A DNA stretch of 64,000 nt, from NCBI RefSeq assembly GCF_002741945.1, contig NZ_MDVN01000024.1, positions 186,001-250,000 of the forward strand, given 5' to 3'. Shown here piece by piece: positions 27,554 to 35,383 of the stretch. A program made the position numbers and the translations under genes. Position 1 is the first letter of the stretch, and each line of letters begins with the position of its first letter. Below the pieces are notes generated by a model. It was not told where the DNA came from. It ran no database searches and saw only the letters and a list, made by a program, of their open reading frames with translations. The DNA is from Gaetbulibacter sp. 4G1. Lineage in GTDB: Bacteria; Bacteroidota; Bacteroidia; Flavobacteriales; Flavobacteriaceae.

Positions 27554-27652
27554 TGATTATTAATTTCGGTAAATCGTAGATTTAGCGGGTAAATTACATA
27601 CGCAAAGTATGAATAATAACCTTTTCAAACAAATACCCCTTTCTTATTACTT

Positions 27653-28246
27653 TTATTTTATAATCACCTTTACAATGGTCATCAAAATGAGTTTTAAATC
27701 AAAAAAGAAATTACGTTTTTTAATATAGATTTTATTAAATCGTAACTTATCAGGTATTATTGTTTTAATAAAGTATTCTTCTGGGTTTTTAGCTGCTTTT
27801 AAAAGCTCAACCTCGTTTCTGTACTTTAAGGATGCAAGCCCTGTAATACCAGGTCTTACTTGATAAATTTTCATATCATCATCAGTATAAAAATTTACAT
27901 AATAACGTAACTCTGGTCTAGGGCCAACAAAACTCATATCGCCTTTTAAAACATTTATAAGTTGAGGAAACTCGTCTATCTTATAGCGCCTCAAAAAATA
28001 TCCAATTTTAGTTATACGAGAATCATTATTTCCTAAGGTTAATAAACCTTTAGTTTCAGACGCCATGCGCATGGTTCTAAATTTATAAATATTGAAATCA
28101 ACATTGTTTTTGCCAACTCTATTTTGAATAAATAAAACAGGGCCTCTAGAGTCTAGCTTAATTAAAATTGAAATTAATATAAGAATAGGGGAGAGTAGTA
28201 ATAATCCAATAAGCGAAAAAATAAAATCAAAAATGCGTTTAGTCAT
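27653..28246 (-). CDS. Sugar transferase, polyprenyl-phosphate phosphoglycosyl transferase (PglC/WcfS-like)
   Basis: A 197-residue small bacterial sugar transferase. The N-terminal hydrophobic hairpin (FIFSLIGLLLLSPILILIS) is the re-entrant membrane helix, followed by GPVLFIQNRVGKNNVDFNIYKF, the catalytic Asp-Glu pair in KIDEFPQL near residue 90, and GDMSFVGPRPE near residue 105. It transfers a phospho-sugar from UDP-sugar to undecaprenyl phosphate and so starts the repeat unit. It is the only initiating enzyme in the window. The start overlaps the stop of the upstream small membrane gene by 4 bp. Confidence 0.9.
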   Translation of the reverse strand: MTKRIFDFIFSLIGLLLLSPILILISILIKLDSRGPVLFIQNRVGKNNVDFNIYKFRTMRMASETKGLLTLGNNDSRITKIGYFLRRYKIDEFPQLINVLKGDMSFVGPRPELRYYVNFYTDDDMKIYQVRPGITGLASLKYRNEVELLKAAKNPEEYFIKTIIPDKLRFNKIYIKKRNFFFDLKLILMTIVKVIIK

Positions 28247-28593
28247 TCTACTTTATAGTTAGTTACGGTAGCAATGCTGTCACAGTTTTCAACAGTAAGT
28301 ATAATGTTTGCCTCGTTATAATCTCCTTCAATTACGTAAATCCCACAGGGTTCTTTACGAGTGTCACTTTCAGAAAAATTAATATCTCCCTCTTTTAAAA
28401 TATAATACATAGCTGTAGTATCGATTTGCATAGATCTGCTGTATTTTATTGCTTTTGAATTGATATTTTTCAATACTCTGGCATCTGGACCGTAATCGCA
28501 TGATACTTTTTTACCATTTAAAAAAAAAGCTAAAATAATTAAGCCTAATGAGAACCCTCCCAAATAATAACCAATACGTTGTATTAATTTCAT
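28243..28593 (-). CDS. Single-pass membrane protein of unknown function (possibly DUF4258-like)
   Basis: 116 residues. One transmembrane helix lies near residues 8-26 (YLGGFSLGLIILAFFL), followed by a soluble domain with two conserved-looking cysteine positions (SCDYGPDAR and KEPCGIYVIEGDY). I recall related proteins in flavobacteria being assigned to DUF4258, but I cannot confirm this from the sequence. The gene overlaps the phosphoglycosyl transferase start (ATGA at 28243-28246) and lies 37 bp after ald, so it may couple the two or serve in polysaccharide initiation. Confidence 0.75.
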   Translation of the reverse strand: MKLIQRIGYYLGGFSLGLIILAFFLNGKKVSCDYGPDARVLKNINSKAIKYSRSMQIDTTAMYYILKEGDINFSESDTRKEPCGIYVIEGDYNEANIILTVENCDSIATVTNYKVE

Positions 28594-28630
28594 GTGTTAT
28601 AAAAATGAATATTAAAAAAAGGAAAGTTGT

Positions 28631-29830
28631 TTAAAATATAAGCAAATTTACATCACTATAATCTAAATTAAACCATTCACCAACTGGTTTGCTAGTTAAA
28701 ATTCCGTGGTAAAAATACAACCCATTTTTTAAACCTTTATCAAATCTAAGAGAATTTTCTATACCACCTTCTTCTGCTATTTTCAATAAGTATGGGGTGA
28801 ATATATTACTTATTGAAACAGAAGCAGTTCGCGAGTATTTAGCAGGAATATTAGGCACACAATAGTGCACCACATTATGCTTTATAAATGTGGGATTTTT
28901 ATGCGTAGTAACTTCACTAGTTTCAAAACAGCCACCCATATCTATACTAACATCTATAATTACAGCACCTTTTTTCATGTGTTGCACCATGGCTTCAGAG
29001 ACAACAATAGGTGATCTGTTTTTTCCACGTACTGCACCAATAGCAACATCACAACGTTTTAATGCTTTAGTTAAATTTTTTGGCTGAAGTGTTGATGTGA
29101 AAAGTGGGCGACCAAGATTTGTCTGTATGGTTCTCAATTTTGTAATCGAATTATCAAATATTTTCACATTAGCACCTAAACCAATGGCACTTCTAGAAGC
29201 AAATTCTCCAACTGTACCAGCTCCAAGAATTACAACTTCGATAGGAGGAACTCCACTAATATTACCAAACATGAGTCCATTTCCATCTTTGCTATTCGAT
29301 AACAACTCTGCGGCAATTAGAGTAGATGCTGTACCTGCAATCTCACTTAGAGATCTAACTGCGGGGTATGTTCCATCTGCATCTCTAATGAATTCAAAAG
29401 CTAGGGCAGTTACACGCTTGGACGCTAAAGCTTCAAAATATTTTTTCTCTTGAGTCTTAAGTTGTAAAGCAGAGATTAATATGGCCTGAGGGTTTATTAA
29501 TTTTATTTGATCAATGCTTGGCGGTTCAACTTTTAAAATCATTGGGCAAGCAAAAACTTTTGCAGTATCTTTTGTTATTTCTGCACCAGCTTCACTATAA
29601 TCTTTATCACTAAAATTGGCACCTTCACCAGCTCCAGATTCTAATAAAACCTTATGCCCATTATAAACAAGAGCAGATACCGCATCGGGAGTTAAACAAA
29701 CTCTTTTTTCTTGATATGCAGTTTCTTTTGGGATTCCAATAAAAAGTTCTCCTTTACGTTTGTTAATTTCAAGCATTTCCTCTTGTGGTAAAAGTTGTTG
29801 CTTTGTAAAAGGTGACAAAGATTTTGACAT
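28631..29830 (-). CDS. ald: Alanine dehydrogenase
   Basis: 399 residues with the alanine dehydrogenase/PNT fold. It shows FIGIPKETAYQEKRVCLTPDAV near residue 31 (substrate loop with Lys and Arg), LLESGAGEGANFSDKDYSEAG near residue 58, VVILGAGTVGEFASRSAIGLGA near residue 195 (NAD-binding) and IIDVSIDMGGCFETSEVT near residue 292. It interconverts L-alanine and pyruvate plus ammonia with NAD. The length is larger than the usual 370 residues because of an N-terminal extension of about 25 residues, which I have seen in Bacteroidota forms. Transcribed leftward. Confidence 0.9.
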   Translation of the reverse strand: MSKSLSPFTKQQLLPQEEMLEINKRKGELFIGIPKETAYQEKRVCLTPDAVSALVYNGHKVLLESGAGEGANFSDKDYSEAGAEITKDTAKVFACPMILKVEPPSIDQIKLINPQAILISALQLKTQEKKYFEALASKRVTALAFEFIRDADGTYPAVRSLSEIAGTASTLIAAELLSNSKDGNGLMFGNISGVPPIEVVILGAGTVGEFASRSAIGLGANVKIFDNSITKLRTIQTNLGRPLFTSTLQPKNLTKALKRCDVAIGAVRGKNRSPIVVSEAMVQHMKKGAVIIDVSIDMGGCFETSEVTTHKNPTFIKHNVVHYCVPNIPAKYSRTASVSISNIFTPYLLKIAEEGGIENSLRFDKGLKNGLYFYHGILTSKPVGEWFNLDYSDVNLLIF

Positions 29831-29971
29831 GTTTAGGTTTCTTAAATAAAAATCAAATTACGAATAAATTTCTGATTGTTTTTATTGTAAGCGAAATTAT
29901 TTTAATTGATACAAACTGCTAGTTTTAGATGAAATGCTGTTTTAACCAGTTTTTTTCCAATATAATTATTA

Positions 29972-29979
29972 TATGTTTG
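29972..29979 (+). promoter_or_regulatory. -7 box for the TonB-family outer membrane protein
   Basis: TATGTTTG is a full TAnnTTTG match ending 15 bp before the ATG at 29995. No clear -33 TTG is seen. Confidence 0.5.
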
Positions 29980-29994
29980 TGTTTTAATTAGATT

Positions 29995-32412
29995 ATGACC
30001 TTTAAACCTTTTCATTTCCTTTTACTTATTTTCTCTATGTCGTGCTTTGCTCAAGAGTATCGGGTTAATGGATATGTTAAGGATGCAAATAACAATCCTA
30101 TTGCTTATGCTAATGTGGTAATTACTAAAAACTCTGAAGGCATTGAAGGTTCTGCTAATGGAACATCAACTGATGAAAGTGGTTATTTTATAATTGAAAG
30201 CTTAAGTGCGGGTAATTATACTTTAAAAATTAGCTTTTTAGGGTATACTACTTACACTAAGGGGGTTGATTTAGATGGACACACCAAGTTTGGCACTATT
30301 GTTTTAGAAGAAAATTTAGAAGCGCTTGATGATGTAACCATTGTTGCAAAAAGACCTACAGTAAAGCGATTAGTAGATCGTTTAGTTTTTAATGTTGAAA
30401 ACTCTACATTATCAAATAATAATGTTTTAGATGTTTTAAAGCACACTCCAGGAGTTTTGGTACATGATGGAAGTATTACTGTTAAAAACTCAGCACCTAC
30501 TGTCTATATAAATGATAGAAGAGTCCATTTATCATCTAGTGAAGTTCAACAGCTTTTAGAAGGCACATCAGCAACCAATGTTAAGTCTATTGAAGTTATT
30601 ACAAATCCACCTGCTAAATACGAAGCTGAAGGGGGAGCAGTACTCAATATTGTAACCAGTAAAAATATTGTTGCAGGTTATAATGGTAGCGTTTTTGGTA
30701 ATTATAAACAAGGTTCGGAATTCCCAAAATATTCTTTTGGTACAAGTCATTTTTTTAAAACAAAAAAGTTAAACACTTATATAAATTATAGTATAAACCC
30801 TAGGAAGGATTTTAGACATAATAGTGAATCATTAAATTTTACAGATAATACGAGTTGGGAAACAGATTTTAAAAGAAGACGGAAAACTAAAAACCAGATT
30901 ATAAATGCCAACATAGATTATCAATTAGATAAAAATAATAGCATTGGTTTTTCTACAAATATGTTGATTGCTCCAAGAGAAGACACCAAAACAAGAATAA
31001 ACTCCTTAACAGAAGTTTATAATAGTAGTAAAGTTTTAGACTCTATTTTTGATACATTTAATAATAGAGTTAATGAGACTTTTAATTTAGCATTTACACT
31101 CGATTATACTCACAAGTTTAAAAGAGCAGGAGAGAAGTTGTCAATAAGTTTACACTATACCGATTATGATTTTTCTGGTTTTCAGGATGTAAATACTGGG
31201 TATTTTTTACCAAATACTACTACGGCTTTTAGGAATAATAAGTTTCAAACCTTTTCAAGCCAAGAAATAAAATTATATACAGGTCAAATAGATTATGAAT
31301 TACCAATAAGTGATTCTGAAAAATTTAAAGCCGGTGGGAAGGTATCTGATATTAATTCTGAAAGTATTTTAAATCAATTTGCCTTTGAAAACGATATTAA
31401 AACTGAAGATTTAGAGAATTCGGATACTTTTTTATACGATGAAACTAATTATGCAGCTTATACCAGTTATTCAAAAGATTGGGAAGCATGGAGCTTTCAA
31501 GGAGGGCTTAGAGTGGAGCTTACTAGTATTGAAGGAAATTCATTATCAACAAATCAAACTAATGACAATGATTATATTAAAATTTTCCCATCCTTTTATA
31601 TATTAAATAGATTAAATGAAAATAATGAGATTTATTTTAATTATAATAAACGTATTCACAGGCCAAGGTATAACCAATTAAATCCTTTTAAATATTTTTT
31701 AAATGACAACGCCTATTCTACTGGGGATCCAAACCTAAGACCTCAGATAGATAATATCTTTACCTTTGGCTATACTTTAAATAACAAGTATACTTTTGAA
31801 GTTTTTTATAGTTTTGAAAAAGACCCAACATATGAAATTGCATTTCAAGATAACGACGATAATATCCTTAAATATATTAACACCAATATAGATAGTAATA
31901 TTTCTTATGGCTTAGATTTTACAGCATATACAAATATCCTTCCAAGTTGGAATTTGTATGCTTATACTTCTTTATTTTATTATGAAAATCAATTTTTTGC
32001 TTTAGAGAGTGCGAATGAAGTATTAACGGTTGATAAATGGTCTTTGTATGCACAGGTTATTAATTACTTTACTTTATTAAAAGACAAAAGCTTAACAACA
32101 GATATTGCTTATCTTTATATCTCTCCTTTAATAGATGGAGCATCGAATATTAGCTCTAGATCTAGTTTAAGCATTAATTTAAGAAAAACATTGTTGAACA
32201 ATAGAGCATCTTTAAATATAGGCATTGTAGATATTTTTAATTCACAAAACTTTACTCAATCAACAAAATATTTAAACCAAGATGTATTTATAAAATCTAG
32301 AATAGAAAATAGGTTATTTACTTTTGGGTTTAATTATAAATTTGGCAACTTTAGGCTTGCCAACAACAAAAGAGAAATAGAGTTAGAAGAGCGAAATAGA
32401 TTATTAGACTAA
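29995..32412 (+). CDS. Outer membrane beta-barrel protein, TonB-dependent receptor-like, with carboxypeptidase-regulatory-like domain
   Basis: 805 residues. The signal peptide (LLLIFSMSCFAQ) is cleaved near residue 19. A CarboxypepD_reg-like domain (YVKDANNNPIAYANVVI near residue 27) spans roughly residues 22-110. A plug-like domain follows (VLKHTPGVLVHDGSITV near residue 145, ITNPPAKYEAEGGAVLNIVTS near residue 200). The rest is a barrel rich in aromatic strands, as in the OMP_b-brl_3 group. No SusD gene is adjacent, so it is not a polysaccharide utilisation locus. The substrate is unknown. It ends convergently with the 32409-32951 gene, sharing CTAA at the stops. Confidence 0.87.
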   Translation: MTFKPFHFLLLIFSMSCFAQEYRVNGYVKDANNNPIAYANVVITKNSEGIEGSANGTSTDESGYFIIESLSAGNYTLKISFLGYTTYTKGVDLDGHTKFGTIVLEENLEALDDVTIVAKRPTVKRLVDRLVFNVENSTLSNNNVLDVLKHTPGVLVHDGSITVKNSAPTVYINDRRVHLSSSEVQQLLEGTSATNVKSIEVITNPPAKYEAEGGAVLNIVTSKNIVAGYNGSVFGNYKQGSEFPKYSFGTSHFFKTKKLNTYINYSINPRKDFRHNSESLNFTDNTSWETDFKRRRKTKNQIINANIDYQLDKNNSIGFSTNMLIAPREDTKTRINSLTEVYNSSKVLDSIFDTFNNRVNETFNLAFTLDYTHKFKRAGEKLSISLHYTDYDFSGFQDVNTGYFLPNTTTAFRNNKFQTFSSQEIKLYTGQIDYELPISDSEKFKAGGKVSDINSESILNQFAFENDIKTEDLENSDTFLYDETNYAAYTSYSKDWEAWSFQGGLRVELTSIEGNSLSTNQTNDNDYIKIFPSFYILNRLNENNEIYFNYNKRIHRPRYNQLNPFKYFLNDNAYSTGDPNLRPQIDNIFTFGYTLNNKYTFEVFYSFEKDPTYEIAFQDNDDNILKYINTNIDSNISYGLDFTAYTNILPSWNLYAYTSLFYYENQFFALESANEVLTVDKWSLYAQVINYFTLLKDKSLTTDIAYLYISPLIDGASNISSRSSLSINLRKTLLNNRASLNIGIVDIFNSQNFTQSTKYLNQDVFIKSRIENRLFTFGFNYKFGNFRLANNKREIELEERNRLLD

Positions 32413-32951
32413 AAATATTCTTTAATTCTTCCCCAAAAGTTTTTTGGAGACATTTTAAACTCTTCTTCTAACTCTTCTAATGACTTGTTGGCGGTGTTTA
32501 CTTTATTAAAAATTTGAGCTCTTATCAAATAAATTGATGGTATAATTATAGCCATAATTGGTATCAAATATATTAATTGCCCAGAATCAAAAAATATCAC
32601 TTCTTTGTTTAAAGTGTCAAATGTTTGGTAACTATACATTGCAATAGGAACTAACAATGTATGATACCACCAGTGCTTACACGTGAAAAACCATAAAAAC
32701 AACAAATAAAGAGGTATTAATTTACCTGTTAAAACCCACATTGCTACATTAGCACTTTCAAACCAACCACTATTATATGTGCCAAAAAAAGTGTCCCAAG
32801 ATTTGGCATTTGGAACACTTTCATATAAATAAAATAAGTAAGGAGTTATAGCAATTAAAGTTGCTAATAAACTACCAATTACTAAGCCTCTTTTATCCAG
32901 CTGGCGGGACTTTGATTTTTCGCTTGTCAACTTTTGCTGTTTGCTGTCCAT
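32409..32951 (-). CDS. Polytopic membrane protein of unknown function
   Basis: 180 residues. A polar N-terminus of 23 residues rich in Lys, Ser and Gln precedes four predicted transmembrane helices (near 26-45, 70-90, 100-118 and 128-148). No family is recognised. The ATG at 32951 lies inside the small ORF 32893-33036 in another frame, overlapping it by 59 bp. Later in-frame ATGs would lose the first helix, so the overlap seems real. Expression is probably coupled to the small ORF. The stop shares four bases with the convergent outer membrane protein gene. Confidence 0.72.
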   Translation of the reverse strand: MDSKQQKLTSEKSKSRQLDKRGLVIGSLLATLIAITPYLFYLYESVPNAKSWDTFFGTYNSGWFESANVAMWVLTGKLIPLYLLFLWFFTCKHWWYHTLLVPIAMYSYQTFDTLNKEVIFFDSGQLIYLIPIMAIIIPSIYLIRAQIFNKVNTANKSLEELEEEFKMSPKNFWGRIKEYF

Positions 32952-33036
32952 CTAGGTTATATTGTGTAGCAGATTGTGCTAAAAACAACATACCTCCGAA
33001 AATTGCGATTGCAATTAAGTACTTTTTAGTTTTCAT
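32893..33036 (-). CDS. 47-residue exported small protein
   Basis: ATG at 33036, stop TAA at 32893-32895. The peptide starts MKTKKYLIAIAIFGGMLFLA, a good signal sequence or membrane helix, continues QSATQYNLDGQQTAKVD and ends KRKIKVPPAG. A full-consensus -7 box lies 30 bp upstream, supporting a real gene. Similar small proteins with a DKRKIKVP-type end occur, as far as I recall, near tsaE/ald in flavobacteria, but I cannot verify this here. It overlaps the following membrane protein gene by 59 bp in a different frame. Function unknown. Confidence 0.62.
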   Translation of the reverse strand: MKTKKYLIAIAIFGGMLFLAQSATQYNLDGQQTAKVDKRKIKVPPAG

Positions 33037-33066
33037 TTTATAAGGGATTTAATTAATTAATTATTC

Positions 33067-33074
33067 CAAATGTA
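33067..33074 (-). promoter_or_regulatory. -7 box for the 47-residue small protein
   Basis: On the minus strand TACATTTG matches TAnnTTTG fully and lies 30 bp upstream of the ATG at 33036. A -33 TTG at the expected spacing is not evident. Confidence 0.5.
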
Positions 33075-33207
33075 ACTAAAGAGTATTTTGAAGAAATGGC
33101 GCAAATGTTAAAATTATGTTAAAAACAATATTTTTTAAAATTTAAGCTGCGGGTTTTCCGTAAATCTTCAAAAATCAGAGTATTTTATGTCATTTTTTCA
33201 TCACAAA

Positions 33208-33648
33208 TCATGCTTTATTAGGGCTATTTGCTTTTATATTTAATTTTAATATTCTTTTGTTTTCAGAGTTAAATTCTATAAAAACCTCATCAAATTCATC
33301 AAACAAAATTGGTTCAATTTTTTCTGGCCATTCAATTAATTTGTAATGATCAGAATATAAATAATCTTCTATTCCAAAATTATAGGCTTCTTCAATATCA
33401 TTGATTCTATATAAATCAAAATGATAAATCACATCGTTCACAGTTTCATATTCATTAACAATTGAAAACGTGGGGCTACTCACTTCGTCATTACTGCCTA
33501 GTATTTTAACTATGGCTTTTATAAGTGTTGTTTTTCCAACTCCCATGTTTCCATAAAATAATAATGTTTTACTAGTTGCATGGTTTATTAACTGTTTTGC
33601 AACATGCTCTACTTCATTTAACTCATAACTTATTTCCAATGTACACAC
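33208..33648 (-). CDS. tsaE: tRNA t6A synthesis ATPase TsaE
   Basis: 146 residues. Walker A GNMGVGKT lies at residues 33-40, followed by VSSPTFSIVNEYE (switch-like region), YHFDLYRI near residue 73 and LIEWPEKIEP near residue 102, all standard for TsaE/YjeE. It supplies the ATPase function in threonylcarbamoyladenosine formation at position 37 of ANN-decoding tRNAs, with TsaB and TsaD encoded elsewhere. The start at 33648 is GTG. A TTG three codons in (33639, giving MEISYEL) agrees better with the family N-terminus, and no ATG is available. It lies 85 bp downstream of porX. Confidence 0.93.
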   Translation of the reverse strand: MCTLEISYELNEVEHVAKQLINHATSKTLLFYGNMGVGKTTLIKAIVKILGSNDEVSSPTFSIVNEYETVNDVIYHFDLYRINDIEEAYNFGIEDYLYSDHYKLIEWPEKIEPILFDEFDEVFIEFNSENKRILKLNIKANSPNKA

Positions 33649-33733
33649 TGTTTACTATGCAATACTAATAATAATTTTTGATAAATCCTAAGAAAAAATG
33701 CATTTCATCGATGTTTTATGTATTACATGGATT

Positions 33734-35281
33734 TTATTTAGGGTTTAACACCACAAAAGGAATAATCATTTCTTCTAAAGAAACACCACCATGTTGATAT
33801 GTATTTCTAAAATAACTTACATAATGATTGTAGTTGTTTGGATAAGCAAAAAACAAATCACTTTTTGCAAAAATATACGAGCTACTCATGGTAATAGAAG
33901 GTAAATGTACATCTTTAGGGTTCTTTGCTACAAATACATCTTTGGAGTCGTATGTTAAGCTTCTACCCGTTTTATAACGTAGGTTTAAACTGGTATCTCT
34001 ATCTCCAACTACCTTTGATGGGTTTTTTACATTAATTGTACCATGGTCTGTAGTTAGCATCAACTTAAAACCAAGTTGATGAGCAAGTTGAATCATTTCT
34101 AATAAAGGAGAATTTTTAAACCAACTAAGCGCTAAAGAGCGGTATGCTTTATCGTTTGATGCCAATTCTTTAACAACCTCCATTTCAGTTTTTGAATGCG
34201 AAAGCATATCAACAAAATTATACACAACTACAGTTAAATCGTTGTTTTTTAGCGAGTTGAAGTTTTCGACTAATTTTCTCCCTGTCTTGAGATTTGTTAT
34301 TTTATGATACTCATAATCTAGGTTATCCAAACCTAATCGCTTCATTTGGCTTTGTAAAAATTCGGCTTCATATAGATTTTTTCCACCTTCATCTGTATCA
34401 TTTTTCCAATATTGCGGAAACAATTTTTCCATATCGCTAGGCATTAACCCAGAAAAAATAGCATTTCTCGCATATTGGGTTGCCGTAGGCAGAATACTAA
34501 AAAAAGCATCCTCAGTTTCTTTCTTGTAATAATTGTTAATAATTGGCTCAAAAACTTTCCATTGGTCATAACGCAAATTATCAATAACTACCAATAACGT
34601 TGGCTGTTCTTTACTCAATTTTGGTGCAATCTTTTCTTTAAATAATGTGTGCGACATTATGGGCGCATCTGTATTTGGCTCAAACCAATCAGAATAATTT
34701 TTATCTATAAATTTACCAAACTGTATATTGGCTTCGTTTTTTTGTGATTCTAAAATCTCAAACATACCCACATCTTCAATATCTTCTAATTGAATTTCCC
34801 AATAAATAAGTTTCTGGTAAAGATTCACCCATTCTTCATAAGAGTTTACCATAGATAAATCCATAGCAATTTTCCTGAATTCTTGTTGATAATTAGAAGT
34901 TGTTTTCTCTGAAACTAGTCTAGAATGATCTAAATTCTTTTTTAAGCTTAATAATATTTGGTTTGGGTTTACGGGTTTAATCAAATAGTCTGCAATTTTA
35001 TTACCAATAGCTTCTTCCATTATATACTCTTCTTCACTTTTAGTAATCATAACTACAGGAAGGTTATCTTGTTTCTCTTTAATTTCATGTAGCGTTTCAA
35101 GACCAGTTAATCCAGGCATATTTTCATCTAAAAAAACGATATCAAACTTTGCATCGTCTAAAACATCAATAGCTTCAGTGCCACTGTTACAAGTAGTTAC
35201 ATTATAATTTTTCTTTTCTAAAAATAAAATATGCGGTTTTAGTAAATCTATTTCATCATCAACCCAAAGAATATTAATCAT
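33734..35281 (-). CDS. porX: PorX-type response regulator with PglZ/alkaline-phosphatase-superfamily domain
   Basis: 515 residues. The N-terminal receiver domain has LWVDDEID at the start, the phosphoacceptor Asp52 in IVFLDENMPGL, and Lys in DYLIKPVNP near residue 102. A helical linker spans about 120-200. The C-terminal PglZ-type domain has VVIDNLRYDQW near residue 228 and LTTDHGTINV near residue 410 as metal-binding sites. This architecture and length are those of PorX, the regulator that works with the PorY kinase on type IX secretion and gliding in Bacteroidota. PorY and T9SS core genes are not in the window. Confidence 0.88.
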   Translation of the reverse strand: MINILWVDDEIDLLKPHILFLEKKNYNVTTCNSGTEAIDVLDDAKFDIVFLDENMPGLTGLETLHEIKEKQDNLPVVMITKSEEEYIMEEAIGNKIADYLIKPVNPNQILLSLKKNLDHSRLVSEKTTSNYQQEFRKIAMDLSMVNSYEEWVNLYQKLIYWEIQLEDIEDVGMFEILESQKNEANIQFGKFIDKNYSDWFEPNTDAPIMSHTLFKEKIAPKLSKEQPTLLVVIDNLRYDQWKVFEPIINNYYKKETEDAFFSILPTATQYARNAIFSGLMPSDMEKLFPQYWKNDTDEGGKNLYEAEFLQSQMKRLGLDNLDYEYHKITNLKTGRKLVENFNSLKNNDLTVVVYNFVDMLSHSKTEMEVVKELASNDKAYRSLALSWFKNSPLLEMIQLAHQLGFKLMLTTDHGTINVKNPSKVVGDRDTSLNLRYKTGRSLTYDSKDVFVAKNPKDVHLPSITMSSSYIFAKSDLFFAYPNNYNHYVSYFRNTYQHGGVSLEEMIIPFVVLNPK

Positions 35282-35348
35282 ATTGTTTTAAATTATATTA
35301 TTAAAATGTGCTTTAAATAACTGCATCATTATTTTGAAGCGTTATAGT

Positions 35349-35356
35349 TATATTTG
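35349..35356 (+). promoter_or_regulatory. -7 box for the HD-domain gene
   Basis: TATATTTG, a full TAnnTTTG match, lies 27 bp upstream of the TTG start at 35384. It supports that unusual start, since an in-frame TAA ends 3 bp upstream of the TTG. Confidence 0.55.
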
Positions 35357-35383
35357 TAAATATTTAATGCTAAAAGTTAAAGT

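Noticed and set aside
29097-29453. 118-codon ORF opposite alanine dehydrogenase
   Set aside because: It is a shadow of ald with no recognisable motif.
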